Numbered from the stretch's first letter, positions 10,106 to 19,373 are shown. The stretch is DNA of 64,000 nucleotides from Polaromonas sp. C04 (GCF_002002705.1 NZ_MUNS01000022.1:1-64000); one strand, 5' to 3'. Program-made: numbers and translations. Notes: generated by a model not told the origin, from the sequence alone.

Positions 10106-10654
10106 TCAGTTCTTCACTTCCTCGTGGACCAGTATGGCGGGGTCCGCCAGAATGCGGCTCAGGTCCAGCACCAGAATGCCTTCGGCGGCAACGCCCATCA
10201 GGTATCCGGCACCGATCTCGCTGAGCGTCGCAGGCGCGGGCTGCAGGCTCTCCAGTGCAAGGCTTCGCACCCCCATGCGCATGTCGGCCAGCAGGCCAAA
10301 TTCGAGACCGTTGCCGTTGACAACGATAACGCGATGCAGGTCGGTCAAACCCTGCTCGGGCAAGCCAAAGAATTTCCTGAGGTCCAACACCGGTACGATG
10401 CGGCCACGCACATTCACAATACCTAACACAATCGGCGGCGTGCAAGGCAGCGGCGTCAGATTTTTCAGCGGATGGACTTCGCGCACGTAGCGGGTTTCGA
10501 TCGCGTAGCGTTCCATGGCCAGGCGGAATTGCAGCACCTCCACTGAAGCCTGTGGCGCCAGCTCTCTCTCTGGCGGACGGGCCAGTGCTTGCGCGCGGGC
10601 ACGCAAAATTCGCAAGACGTCAGGTTGGGGCGGCATCAGTCCAGTGCTCTTCAT
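10106..10654 (-). CDS. cheW: CheW-like coupling protein
   Basis: A 182-residue single-domain CheW that links the receptor to the CheA-like kinase. The CheW fold is recognisable from residue 40 onward by [39 protein letters not shown] and the C-terminal [10 protein letters not shown] basic 35-residue leader precedes the domain. Its start overlaps the stop of cheR by four bases (ATGA), so the two are probably translated together. It is one of two cheW genes flanking cheR, as in wspB-wspC-wspD. Confidence 0.93.
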   Translation of the reverse strand: MKSTGLMPPQPDVLRILRARAQALARPPERELAPQASVEVLQFRLAMERYAIETRYVREVHPLKNLTPLPCTPPIVLGIVNVRGRIVPVLDLRKFFGLPEQGLTDLHRVIVVNGNGLEFGLLADMRMGVRSLALESLQPAPATLSEIGAGYLMGVAAEGILVLDLSRILADPAILVHEEVKN

Positions 10655-12111
10655 GATGCCATCATTGAGTTCGTGAGCGAGGCGAGGGTCTCGGCGAGAC
10701 GGCCGGCCGTGAGGCCGTCTGCTTCGGGTAGTGGATCGTCCGCCCGGAAAGCGCGCAGCAAATGCTGCACGTTGGAAAAATGCTTGACGGCCTCCGCGTT
10801 CTTGCCGCAGCGACGCGCGAGGTTGCCCAGCGCAAAATGTGCCAGCACGAAGCCATAATCGAGATAGACGGCCCGTTGCAACGATGCACGCGCGCGCTGC
10901 GCATCGCCTTGCTCCAGCACCACCATGGCATGCAGGTAGTGGCCGGCGGGGTCAACTTTATCGGCCGCGATCCAGCGCTTGCACCACGTCAGTGCATCAG
11001 CCAGCCGGCCCTGGTTGGCCAGGGCGCGCGTCAGCAGCGAAAGTGCCGCCGGCGCCGTCTGACGATCCCTACAGGTGGCCAGCAGCGTGTCTGCAGCTTG
11101 CGCATAGTGGCCTTGCCGGTACAGCGTTTGTGCCGTGGCCAGCACGTCGAGCGTTGCCTGTGTCTTCGCCAGTGCCGGTTGCAGCGCCGCTGCCTCCCGA
11201 TGGGCTGCCGGCGCTGCCGACCCTGTGCGTGGCGACGACTCGTTGATCGAGGGAAGCACCGGCGCATTGCCTTTCCGGAACAGGATTGCGTCGGGAAAGT
11301 TGACGCTGACGAACCGTGGAAACAGGGCCTTCGAGGTTTCGCTGGGACCTACCGCCAGCCATCCGCCTTCGACCAGCGCGCGGCTCAGGCGGCAGATGAC
11401 TCTGTCGACCTGGGAGGGTGTGAAGTACATCAGCACGTTGCGGCAAAAGATGATGTCCAGTGCGTTGGTGTTGATCGCCGGCAGGGGATTGTCATTCTCC
11501 ACCAGGTTCAAATGCGTGAAGGTGACCAGCTTTCTGATTTCGGGGATGATCGCGTAGCGACCTTCTGCGGTGCGCTTGAAATAGCGTTGCTTGAGCCAGG
11601 GCGGCGCATTGCGGAATGACCACTCGCTGTAACTGCCGGCCGTCGCCTTGCGCAGAAAGTGTGGATTGATATCTGTCGCCATGATGCTCACCTGCCAGTC
11701 CCGCGGATCGGGCAACAACTGATGCAGCAGCATCGCCAGCGTATACGGCTCTTCGCCGCTACTGCACGCCGAGCTCCAGATGCGCAGCCGCTGATCGCGG
11801 CCGCGCCGGGAGCGGATCAGTTCCGGCAGAATGGTGTGGGCGAGCGCATTCAGCGTTTTCTGGTCGCGGAAAAAGTACGTCTCGCCGATCGTGAGGTGGC
11901 TTGCGAGTACCTGAATCTGCTCCGTGCTGGGCGGCACTGACAGTGTCCAGTCAACGTACTTTGCAGCATCCTCGAAGCCGGACTCCCGCGCCGCGCCTGC
12001 CAGGCCGCGCTTCAGTTCCTCCCACCGTTCCGGCGGGAAGCTAAGGCCCATCGTCCGGGCGATGTGCGCGCTAAGTTTCGACCGCGTGGCTGCCGAGACC
12101 TGGCTCAGCAT
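10651..12111 (-). CDS. cheR: CheR chemoreceptor methyltransferase with TPR extension (WspC-like)
   Basis: The enzyme transfers methyl groups from S-adenosylmethionine to receptor glutamates. Of 486 residues, about 1-270 form the CheR N-terminal helical and methyltransferase domains, with RIWSSACSSGEEPYTLAM as the SAM-binding motif and DIIFCRNVLMYF as the conserved catalytic-site strand. Residues about 310-460 hold TPR-like helices (ALSLLTRALANQGRLADAL, HFALGNLARRCGKNAEAVKHF). TPR-bearing CheR proteins are typical of non-flagellar chemosensory systems such as Wsp and Frz. It overlaps the upstream cheW by seven bases and the downstream cheW by four. Confidence 0.93.
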   Translation of the reverse strand: MLSQVSAATRSKLSAHIARTMGLSFPPERWEELKRGLAGAARESGFEDAAKYVDWTLSVPPSTEQIQVLASHLTIGETYFFRDQKTLNALAHTILPELIRSRRGRDQRLRIWSSACSSGEEPYTLAMLLHQLLPDPRDWQVSIMATDINPHFLRKATAGSYSEWSFRNAPPWLKQRYFKRTAEGRYAIIPEIRKLVTFTHLNLVENDNPLPAINTNALDIIFCRNVLMYFTPSQVDRVICRLSRALVEGGWLAVGPSETSKALFPRFVSVNFPDAILFRKGNAPVLPSINESSPRTGSAAPAAHREAAALQPALAKTQATLDVLATAQTLYRQGHYAQAADTLLATCRDRQTAPAALSLLTRALANQGRLADALTWCKRWIAADKVDPAGHYLHAMVVLEQGDAQRARASLQRAVYLDYGFVLAHFALGNLARRCGKNAEAVKHFSNVQHLLRAFRADDPLPEADGLTAGRLAETLASLTNSMMAS

Positions 12112-12572
12112 GGCCCAGCCCGATCCAGCGCCACGTCCAGGGTGCTGGCATCTTGCAGCGAAAGGAATTTATCCAGGTCGTGGATCAGCATCAACCCGTC
12201 GTCAAGCTTGATCACTCCCTGGAGCTGGTCCTGGCCTGGCATGAACAGGCTCACAGGGACGATCGTGGCTTGCTCGCACCTGATCACTCCCAAAGCTTCA
12301 TCCACGACCAGTGCCACCACTCGTCGGCAGCTACGCGCGATGACAAACTGATCCGAAACCCTGATGGGCCGCTCCGGCAACTGGAACCGGCGCCGAACAT
12401 TCAACACTGGAATGACATCGCCCTGAAAATCGATGACACCGAGGACGATGCCCGGCGCATTCGGCAGCGGCATGACCTGTACAGCAAATACTACGCGACG
12501 GACGACGGACAGCAGCAACGCATGGCGTTGGCCCTCCAGTGAAAATCCGACCAACTCCACCAATCCGTTCAT
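12105..12572 (-). CDS. cheW: CheW-like coupling protein, first gene of the operon
   Basis: A 155-residue CheW protein: RHALLLSVVRRVVFAVQVMPLP, then VLGVIDFQGDVIPVLNVRRRF and a hydrophobic C-terminal part ending LMLIHDLDKFL, matching the CheW beta-barrels. It is the first gene of the leftward operon that runs without real gaps to 1148. Upstream, 12573-12846 contains no gene, so the operon promoter should be there, although I see no convincing sigma-70 elements. The second cheW of the set lies after cheR. Confidence 0.9.
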   Translation of the reverse strand: MNGLVELVGFSLEGQRHALLLSVVRRVVFAVQVMPLPNAPGIVLGVIDFQGDVIPVLNVRRRFQLPERPIRVSDQFVIARSCRRVVALVVDEALGVIRCEQATIVPVSLFMPGQDQLQGVIKLDDGLMLIHDLDKFLSLQDASTLDVALDRAGPC

Positions 12573-12846
12573 ACGCTCATACGTTTAACACGTTGTTTCG
12601 ATGTATGGTAGCGTACAAACGAGCGGTCGTGGGAGAAACGCAAAAACGCAACGGATGCGTCCAAAAGCCTAGCAGCTCCCGGTGGTCCGAATCGCCAGCC
12701 GCAGAAGCAACCTCGTCATCAAGCAAGACAACCTCAGCCTGAACCCGACCATCCACCGCACGTCCAAGGCCTCAGGTCGGGCGCCGTTTGCGCATGACAC
12801 AGTGCCTTTACAAGGATCCGATCAACCAGCGATGTGGAAATGTCGA

Positions 12847-13545
12847 CTACGTACGGGAACCGAGCTTGCGTTTGTCGATGGTCAGCCCGTTCAGGGCCGA
12901 CTGGCAAGCGCGTGTGAAGATGGCAGCCGCATGTTGCAGTGTCGGTAGATCTGATGGCGCATATTCCATACGCAAATAGACCTTGCCGCGCAACAGCATC
13001 AGCATGAAGGGTGTGGTGACCCGAGGTGCGGGCTCAGGCCAATGCAACAGTAGGTTGGATAGTGCCGGCTCCAGCCAGACGATGGCATCGTCACGCCGCG
13101 ATGCCAGCACCGAATATTGGCTCCAGAACGCGGGAGTCATGCTGCCCCATCCAACTTCCTGGTACATGGCCAGCCAGCGCATCTCCTCGGTCAGCAGTGG
13201 GTCGACAGATGTTTGCAGCATGTTGGTATAGATCCGATAGGCTTTCTTTTCGAGGCTCTCTTTCAGCGGACGGTTGAAGACCAATACCGACACCTCTCCA
13301 TCAAGATCTAGTTCCGCGCGGGCACGCAACTCCTCGTCGCGGACGAAATCGCGCGACGGGGTCCCACATTCAATCTTCCAGGCCTTACCGGCGATAGTGC
13401 TGGTCAGTGAAAATCCTGATCCATCACCCCGTTCGCTAAAGGCTAGGCCCTGCCGCAGTGCCCATTCGGAGACCGCGGCGCGGGCCGACCGGCGGCCTGG
13501 CTTGGAGGGCGCCCGAAACAGCCCTCGTTTAACCCGTTCAAACAT
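12847..13545 (-). CDS. conserved hypothetical protein
   Basis: A 232-residue soluble protein without signal peptide or membrane segments. The N-terminus is basic (MFERVKRGLFRAPSKPGRRS), the centre is mixed alpha/beta, and Trp-rich stretches occur (EEMRWLAMYQEVGWGS). Codon use resembles the neighbouring chemosensory genes and the frame is clean, so I regard it as real. It lies upstream of the chemosensory operon in the same direction, separated by 274 bases, and might be linked to it, but nothing in the sequence shows a function. Confidence 0.7.
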   Translation of the reverse strand: MFERVKRGLFRAPSKPGRRSARAAVSEWALRQGLAFSERGDGSGFSLTSTIAGKAWKIECGTPSRDFVRDEELRARAELDLDGEVSVLVFNRPLKESLEKKAYRIYTNMLQTSVDPLLTEEMRWLAMYQEVGWGSMTPAFWSQYSVLASRRDDAIVWLEPALSNLLLHWPEPAPRVTTPFMLMLLRGKVYLRMEYAPSDLPTLQHAAAIFTRACQSALNGLTIDKRKLGSRT

Positions 13546-13608
13546 GAAGCCCTAGCCCCCCCTAAAAGCGCATTATTCAATCAATCCCAATCATGCGATA
13601 GTTCATGA

Positions 13609-13653
13609 GTGAAGTTTTTTTCCTGGTCCACCGCCAACGGCCACAAGGTTCAG
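13609..13653 (+). pseudogene. possible N-terminal fragment of a glutathione S-transferase
   Basis: The first fifteen codons (KFFSWSTANGHKVQ after a GTG) resemble the first beta strand and glutathione-site Ser region of bacterial GSTs, but the similarity stops there and the frame continues with unrelated sequence to 13815. This is a weak call based on one short motif. Confidence 0.25.
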
Positions 13654-13809
13654 GTCGAATCGGGCGGCCGCCCGGTCCGGCGATCGGAGCGGGTGCCGGC
13701 CGTGCCGCAGACCCGCCGAATCGAGCTTCCATACTATGACTCGGATGTCTTCTTGGCATGCGACACAGTGCTTGACCACTTTGACTTCAAGTTACCTCCA
13801 TGTGAATGG

Positions 13810-14300
13810 CGGTGAATGGGTACCGCATCGCGCTTCAATTGCATGAAGCTGTCGCGCAGCAGCTGGGGCGTGATGTGGTGCAGCAGCGCCGTGAACCATA
13901 CTCCTTGCCCGCGGCCTTGGCGGCCCGGGCTGCTTCACGTACACCATCGAGCCCCATCGATGCGCGGGTCCGGCTCCGCGTCCGGGGCGCAGCGGGCACT
14001 TCGGTGCTCCTCTTGGCTTCTCGCCTCCCCTCCGGACCCTCCGCCTGCGCCGGTTTGGAGGCGGCGCCCTTGTTCGGGTCGTTCATCGGTACTAAGCAAA
14101 CATCCGACTTCTCGCCAGTGTGGACGTCGGGCGTACGGCCAAGGGCCTTCCCCGACTCGCCCGCCGCTAACTTCACGGCGGGCGCTGATGCGATCTCACA
14201 GTTCCTGTTCGGAGAGCTTCTGCGCATGCTCAGGGTCTTCGACCGCGTGGGGCTCGTCGAGGGCTCGCGCGTAGTGTCCTCGCCGATGTGGCCTTCCGCT
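13810..14300 (-). mobile_element. 5' part of a group II intron with truncated maturase
   Basis: The reverse strand contains the leader typical of bacterial group II introns (GEKSD and LVPMNDPNKG precede the protein) and the first residues of the intron-encoded reverse transcriptase from ATG at 14086 (SMGLDGVREAARAAK, then FTALLHHITPQLLRDSF after a frameshift near 13890). The catalytic RT motifs and the intron 3' end are missing. The fragment abuts an IS110-type transposase fragment at about 14300, which the intron may have invaded. Confidence 0.75.
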
Positions 14301-14304
14301 TCGC

Positions 14305-14589
14305 TTAACAGCGTCGGCGGCGGCGGCGTTTATTGGTCTTGACGTAGGACTCGACGAACTGAGGCGCCATCAGGCGCACGGTATGGCCTATCGCCACGAG
14401 CTTGCCCGCCCAGTGGTGTGCGCTGGCGCAAGCTTCCATGCCGATCAAGCACGGCGGGACATTCACGAAGAACGTCGCCATCTGTTCCCTGCGAAGCTGC
14501 TTCTTCACCAGTACCTTGCCATGCTCATCGACTCCATGGACCTCGAACACGCTCTTCGCCAAGCCGATGCCAACAGTCGTAGGCTTCAT
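14305..14589 (-). pseudogene. IS110-family transposase, N-terminal fragment
   Basis: From ATG 14589 (preceded by AAGGGG) the frame reads MKPTTVGIGLAKSVFEVHG, then CLIGMEACASAHHWA and VRLMAPQFVESYVKTNK, the start of an IS110-family transposase whose RuvC-like Asp motif normally reads GIDLAK; here the Asp is Gly. After about 90 residues the frame breaks into a poly-Arg run at CGCCGC repeats and stops, where the family continues NDAADAEAI. Roughly three quarters of the protein is gone. Confidence 0.8.
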
Positions 14590-14991
14590 GGTGGGCGCCC
14601 CTTCTCGGTTCAAGTGGTTGATCAGCCTCTCCACTTTGGCACGTTGATGCCGTTATGGGTGGGGCGTTCGCCCATTGCTTACGGAGCGCCAGTGTGTGTG
14701 CCTGTCTTTTGAGCACCATCGGCATGCCCATGGTTGGCGCCACGTTCGCGAGTTGTGCATGCTTTTATCCACAGTTTAGGCCTCAGTCTTCGGGCGTGGC
14801 TTTTGATGGCACTTTCCGCTTGCATCCAGTTTGGTGACCTCAAGATGAGTCTCGAGCCACGGATACGAGACTCTTCGATGAGGGGCCATTGCCCGCTCAT
14901 AAAAATTGCCGCCAGACCCTTCGGATCAAGCGGCATCTACTTTTATTGACCGACGCGGGGCCGGCCGGGGGGAGGAGGTGAGTTGTGCCGA
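14590..14991. other. no gene recognised
   Basis: About 400 bases between the IS110 fragment and the HU gene. The short open frames on both strands show no recognisable protein. The left part may be the flank of the IS110 element. Confidence 0.5.
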
Positions 14992-15306
14992 CTACTTGGC
15001 AGCCGCTTTAGCGGCCTTGCGCGCAGCAGCCTTGGGATCAACGATGGCCTTGAACTTTGACCCGGCAGTGAACTTCGGCACTGTGCCTGCTGGGATTTTG
15101 AGAGCAGCGCCAGTGCTCGGGTTCTTGCCTGTGCGGGCTGCGCGCTTTGCGGATTTGAAGGTGCCAAATCCGACCAGGGTGACTGAGTCGCCCTTTTTTA
15201 CCGCAACCTGGATGGTTTCAATGAGGGTATCCAGGACGTTGCCAGCAAGTGCTTTGGAGATTTCATTTTTGGAAACGAGCTTTTCGATGAGTTCGGAGCG
15301 GTTCAT
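14992..15306 (-). CDS. HU-family histone-like DNA-binding protein
   Basis: A 104-residue HU/IHF-fold protein that bends and compacts DNA as a dimer. The alpha-helical N-terminus (MNRSELIEKLVSKNEISKA) and the DNA-binding arm region (GFGTFKSAKRAARTGKNPST) are typical. A lysine/alanine tail (AAARKAAKAAAK) extends beyond the usual 90 residues. I start at the ATG at 15306 because the longer frame upstream shows no family similarity. It is divergent from the H-NS gene, so two nucleoid proteins share this short intergenic region. Confidence 0.93.
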   Translation of the reverse strand: MNRSELIEKLVSKNEISKALAGNVLDTLIETIQVAVKKGDSVTLVGFGTFKSAKRAARTGKNPSTGAALKIPAGTVPKFTAGSKFKAIVDPKAAARKAAKAAAK

Positions 15307-15520
15307 TTTTGGTCGACAGCAATGGAATTGGTGAAGCGGCAATCTTACTGGATGAGCGGTTGGGGGTCGCAGGCATCCGTCTGCGGGGTGACCGGAATCG
15401 AACTTCGCTGGAGTTGGGAGAGACGGGCATTCATTACGTCCCACTCTAACTCGATGGACTCAATCGCAATTGATTTGCGCTATGCTCTGCGCCTCTTCTC
15501 AAAAAAAACAGGACTTAACA

Positions 15521-15874
15521 ATGGCAAAAACCCTCGCTCAATTGAATGCCCAGATTGCAGAACTGCAAAAGAAGGCTGACGCGGTAAAGGCTAAGGAAGC
15601 GGTCGGCGTGATTGAGCGCATCAAGGAGGCGATTGCGCACTACGGGCTGACGGCTGCCGACCTCGGTTTCTCGGGGCAAACCGTCAAGGCTATCAAGGCA
15701 ACAGGGAACCTCGTTGCAAGGAAAACGCGCAAGAAAGCGGCAAAGAAGCCCGCGGGCGTTATACGCTACCGCGACGAAGCGGGACAGTCCTGGACTGGGC
15801 ACGGCAAGCGACCGCGGTGGTTCCTGGCAGCGATTGAGTCGGGAAAGACGCCGGAAGACCTGGAAATCAAGTAG
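15521..15874 (+). CDS. H-NS-family nucleoid protein
   Basis: A 117-residue H-NS-like xenogeneic silencer. An N-terminal coiled-coil oligomerisation region (MAKTLAQLNAQIAELQKKAD) is followed by a lysine-rich linker (RKTRKKAAKKPAG) and the C-terminal AT-hook-like DNA-binding domain (YRDEAGQSWTGHGKRPRWF), in which the GKRPRW core is the minor-groove binding motif of betaproteobacterial H-NS proteins. The start is the ATG after AGGACTTAACA. Proteins of this family bind AT-rich foreign DNA, such as that at 26.3-28.5 kb. Confidence 0.93.
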   Translation: MAKTLAQLNAQIAELQKKADAVKAKEAVGVIERIKEAIAHYGLTAADLGFSGQTVKAIKATGNLVARKTRKKAAKKPAGVIRYRDEAGQSWTGHGKRPRWFLAAIESGKTPEDLEIK

Positions 15875-15986
15875 GACGAAATCCATTGGTGGTCAAAATT
15901 GCCGTCCACTGCCGCTCCACAATGTTGGTGCCCGGCTGTAGTGCCCGGGCACGGTTTACCTGGCAACGGACGTAAGGAACCTCATC

Positions 15987-16310
15987 GTGTCGTCGGACGA
16001 ATATCAAATTGAGATTCCCCAGTCGTTCATGGCGCTGTACACCGACCCCGGGCGTCTCAAACCCAACGCCCCGCGGGAGGTCGTAGCCAGCCGCTATGAA
16101 CTCTGTGAAGATATGGCCAGCATGCTCACAGAGCCTGCCAAAAATATGTCATTCGGTCTGGACCACACTGAGACAGAAGTGCTCATGCGCTGCTTCCAAG
16201 GCTTGAAAGTAGATGCAGCAGCTGTGACCGGAGATGAGGCGCAGTGGGTGATTCGCCGGCTGGCGGAGTTGTTGGACTGGGCCCAACCGAATCTTGCCGA
16301 CGTCGAGTAA
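15987..16310 (+). CDS. conserved hypothetical protein
   Basis: A 107-residue acidic soluble protein (MSSDEYQIEIPQSFMALY..) with a C-terminal helix ending LAELLDWAQPNLADVE. Relatives of this type occur widely in Comamonadaceae, where I recall some carry a loosely supported ATPase/chaperone label; no nucleotide-binding motif is visible here. It follows the H-NS gene by 112 bases in the same direction. The function is unknown. Confidence 0.7.
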   Translation: MSSDEYQIEIPQSFMALYTDPGRLKPNAPREVVASRYELCEDMASMLTEPAKNMSFGLDHTETEVLMRCFQGLKVDAAAVTGDEAQWVIRRLAELLDWAQPNLADVE

Positions 16311-16774
16311 AGATATTGGGAATCAGTCGATGGTGGCTGGTCCATGCCCCGGACTTCCATGACGACACGGTCAGCGAAGACGAGGGGGCCCCTGCGTATC
16401 GGTGCAGTGTGCCGCCGTCGTTAGCCTTGACAAGCTGCAGGTCCACAAGGAGGCCCTCGACCCCGGGCATGTGCTCAAAAACTACCGGGCCGATGGTCCA
16501 TCGCTTTTTGGGCGGAAAAATCATCGTCCCAGTCACAAGATTCAGCGCGGTGCGCGAGACGGCTGTGCCCAAAATGGCGCCACGAATGACATCAAACCCT
16601 CAGTCCTAAAGCTCGCGGCACTGTCATCTTGATGGGTGTCCCCTGCCCTGTCAGCAGCATTTCAGTGGGTTAGGAATCTGCGCCGTACATTGATGCGAGA
16701 ATCAGAAGGCGACCTGCACCGCGCGGTGCTACCCCCAAAAGCACCGGGTTTCGACAGTGTGAAAGACACAAAGA
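16311..16774. other. no firm gene; one weak reverse-strand frame
   Basis: A reverse-strand open frame covers 16183-16572, but it overlaps the 3' end of the preceding gene, has no Shine-Dalgarno sequence and matches no family I know. I see no other structure in this stretch. Confidence 0.4.
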
Positions 16775-16999
16775 ATGTTTCGAGCGATTCTGACGACCGT
16801 CCTTGCTTTGGCGTTGATCAGCGCGTGCCTGCTGGGCTTGTCGCAACTCGCGTCGGCGGTGCTGGGGCGGGTACTTTCTGCCGCTGAACTGGCTGCAGCA
16901 GCGGTCGTGCTGGTCGCAGCGATTTTCGTCGCCCTACTCTGCCGAAAAAGGCATGCCCAAAGAAAATACCTGGAGATGCAGGATTCGGCTCTTTGGTAA
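16775..16999 (+). CDS. small two-helix membrane protein
   Basis: A 74-residue frame with two hydrophobic segments (about residues 4-28 and 36-58) followed by a basic, probably cytoplasmic tail (CRKRHAQRKYLEMQDSALW), giving a plausible hairpin topology. It has no recognisable family. It converges on the helicase gene, 79 bases away. The composition supports a real protein, but only weakly. Confidence 0.45.
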   Translation: MFRAILTTVLALALISACLLGLSQLASAVLGRVLSAAELAAAAVVLVAAIFVALLCRKRHAQRKYLEMQDSALW

Positions 17000-17078
17000 G
17001 CCGGCTGCAGTTCCGCGTTGAACCAGTTCCCGTCAAGCTTTGATATGGCCAAGGATGGGTGCGCTGCTCTGCAACCGA

Positions 17079-18977
17079 TCAGCGAATGGCGTTGCCCTTG
17101 ATCACCTCAAGCGTGTCGCCACCAATAGCCTCCGACAAGAACCGGCTTTGCGCCACAAAGCGCTGGCGCGTACGCGCATGCGGCACCGGCGCGTGGTACA
17201 GCCGCACCCACGTGCGCGCCCGGGTAACGGCCACGTACAACAAGCGCCGCTCCTCCTCCAACTGCGCCTCGGTCTTGCAGTGGTAAATGGGCCATAGCCC
17301 ATCGGTCACCCCGACGACAAACACATAGTCCCACTCTCGGCCTTTGGCTCGATGCACGGTCGAGAAGGTGATGGGCGTGCCGCTGCCCAATGCCAGTACC
17401 TGGCGCTTCATGGCCCTGGCGGTATCGGTCTTACGGCATAGCGGCTCAAATTCGTTCAGGTAGTTGCGCAGCGGTTTGTCGGCATTGATGCCACCGCGCC
17501 ATCGCAGGTAGGCAGCGGCGCACTGGCTGTAACGGCTTTCCAGATTCCTGACGGTGATCGCGTTGATCTCCCGCGCCAGCTTGCGCCATTTATCATCGGT
17601 CGTCTCAACCGTCAGCCTGTGGCGCAACGTGCGCTCGCTAATCTCCTCGCCTTCCTCGGCCCGTCGCTCCACCTGGGCAATGAGCCACAAAACGTGCAGC
17701 AGATCGGCTTGATGCGCGCTTACACCGCTTTGCTGGGCTCCCACGCCGGCGGCCCGCAGCGTTTTCATGATGGGGTGCAGCACCGCGTTCAGCCGCGCCA
17801 GCACCGCGATGCGTGACGGGTTCACCCCATTGGTCAGCAATGCGCGGATGTGCCGCACGGCTGTCTGCGTTTGCTGCGCGCTGTTCTCGTTCACGATCAG
17901 GCGCGGCTTACGCCCCACCGTACGCGTCGCAATCGGGGTGCCGTCTAACGGGGCCACAATGGCGCCAGCCAGGGCAGCGGTTTGCTGAGTCAATCGGTAA
18001 GACGTTGAGAGTTTGAGCCGCTGCACGCCGTCGAGCAATTTTGCAAGCGGTGTGTAACGTGCACCACCGAAGCCGTAAATCACCTGCAGGCGATCACCAA
18101 ACACCATTAGGTTTGGAATGCGCCGGGCCAGCGCAGCCACTAAATGCACCTGCTGCGGGCTGCAGTCCTGATATTCGTCGACGATCAGGTGCCGATATCG
18201 CGGAATTTCGGCACCTGGACTGGCCAGCGCCACGGCACCCAGGCGCGGCATGCTGTCGAAATCAATTTTCCCCGTCTGCAGCTGCCGCTTTTCGTATCGG
18301 GCACACAGCTTCTCCGCCCACTTGAGGCGCCCTTGCAGCAGCCGTGTGCAGGCGTCAGACTCACGCAAGAGCTCGGCCAACGGTGTGCGCGATACCGATG
18401 CCAGAGATAACAACGAGGCGAGTGAGCCAAGGCGCTTCGGTTTGGCAATCCGCTCTAACCACGCGATTCGATCATCGAATTTAGATTTGCGGTTGGCCAT
18501 GGCTCGGCCTTTTCGCGCCGCCCTGCCCTTGCTGTCCCCATTCTTCACCTCCTTTTTCGCCTTCCGTTTCAGTTCTCGGCGCCAGTCGGCAATCACGGTG
18601 GTCAGCATTTCGGTGGCTTGGCCTGCCTTGGCCACGGTCGGTTCACGATCAAACCCCAAAAGTCTCCAATGTCGTCGCATCACCTCCAGCCCGAACGCGT
18701 GACAGGTGGAGACGCGAACGCCGTTAATTCCACGCTCGCGCAGCCGCGACTCGAAGTGCGACTGGGCGTCGATGGAGAACGTAAGCACCAAAATCTGCTC
18801 GGGCGTCACGCCGCCGGTAGTCAGCAAATACTCGATGCGCGCGCCCGCTGTAGTCGTTTTTCCGCTGCCGGCACACGCCTGCACTTCGACGCGGCGAGCC
18901 TTGGTTATGACGATTTTTCGAGACTCGGCCGAGAGGACTATTGGTGTCGGAGCTGTCATACCGTCAGCCCCTGACAT
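17079..18977 (-). CDS. UvrD/Rep-like superfamily 1 DNA helicase
   Basis: A 632-residue ATP-dependent helicase. Motif I is CAGSGKTTTAG (near residue 40), motif II is VDEYQD with Tyr in place of the usual Phe or Glu, and the later motifs include TVHRAKGREWDYVFVVG and LLYVAVTRAR near the C-terminus. The insert after motif I is lysine-rich (KAKKEVKNGDSKGRAARKG). It is shorter than UvrD or PcrA (about 720 residues) and resembles helicases carried on accessory elements. It may belong with the integrative-element genes to its right, which are read the same way across a 540-base gap. Confidence 0.88.
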   Translation of the reverse strand: MSGADGMTAPTPIVLSAESRKIVITKARRVEVQACAGSGKTTTAGARIEYLLTTGGVTPEQILVLTFSIDAQSHFESRLRERGINGVRVSTCHAFGLEVMRRHWRLLGFDREPTVAKAGQATEMLTTVIADWRRELKRKAKKEVKNGDSKGRAARKGRAMANRKSKFDDRIAWLERIAKPKRLGSLASLLSLASVSRTPLAELLRESDACTRLLQGRLKWAEKLCARYEKRQLQTGKIDFDSMPRLGAVALASPGAEIPRYRHLIVDEYQDCSPQQVHLVAALARRIPNLMVFGDRLQVIYGFGGARYTPLAKLLDGVQRLKLSTSYRLTQQTAALAGAIVAPLDGTPIATRTVGRKPRLIVNENSAQQTQTAVRHIRALLTNGVNPSRIAVLARLNAVLHPIMKTLRAAGVGAQQSGVSAHQADLLHVLWLIAQVERRAEEGEEISERTLRHRLTVETTDDKWRKLAREINAITVRNLESRYSQCAAAYLRWRGGINADKPLRNYLNEFEPLCRKTDTARAMKRQVLALGSGTPITFSTVHRAKGREWDYVFVVGVTDGLWPIYHCKTEAQLEEERRLLYVAVTRARTWVRLYHAPVPHARTRQRFVAQSRFLSEAIGGDTLEVIKGNAIR

Positions 18978-19027
18978 ACGCAGAAATTCCGATGAGAAGG
19001 GAGCCCATTTGATGGCCGATTTCCGAA

Positions 19028-19373
19028 CTGGTTGCGGTTTTGCGGGTCGTGTTGAACACAGAAAAGCTCGAAAGTACTGGAGAAAACATACTTAAACCGT
19101 ATTTTTAGAGGTTTTCTGCAGTGAGGTGGATAACAACATTAACTATCTGAATTAGTTGGGCTGGACAGGTAAATGCGGATCAGGCTTCAGGCTCACTTGA
19201 ATCGCTCAAGTCGGCCTCGTCCTGACCTGTCTGATTCGTGAATTGATCTTGAACGGATGCCAGGCTGACTCGACGCGACGCTTGATTGGCGATCCAACCT
19301 TGGTAACTTCTGACGGCTGACAGCCGGTTGGTGATTCACGACTGGTAAACCGGAATTCTGGTTGCGGTTTTGC
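19028..19373. repeat. 16-bp direct repeat pair in a 540-bp gene-free stretch
   Basis: The sequence CTGGTTGCGGTTTTGC occurs at 19028-19043 and again at 19358-19373. The stretch 18978-19517 has no credible gene; it lies between the helicase and the downstream end of the DUF927 group. A role as attachment or replication site is possible but unproven. Confidence 0.6.

Noticed and set aside
13609-13815. A 68-codon forward gene
   Set aside because: Only the first 15 codons recall a GST; the rest is unlike any protein and has no start signal beyond GTG.
14679-14936. Reverse-strand open frame next to the IS110 fragment
   Set aside because: No family, no Shine-Dalgarno sequence, composition like a shadow frame.
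16183-16572. Reverse-strand 129-codon frame
   Set aside because: Half of it overlaps the real forward gene at 15987-16310 and nothing in it is recognised.
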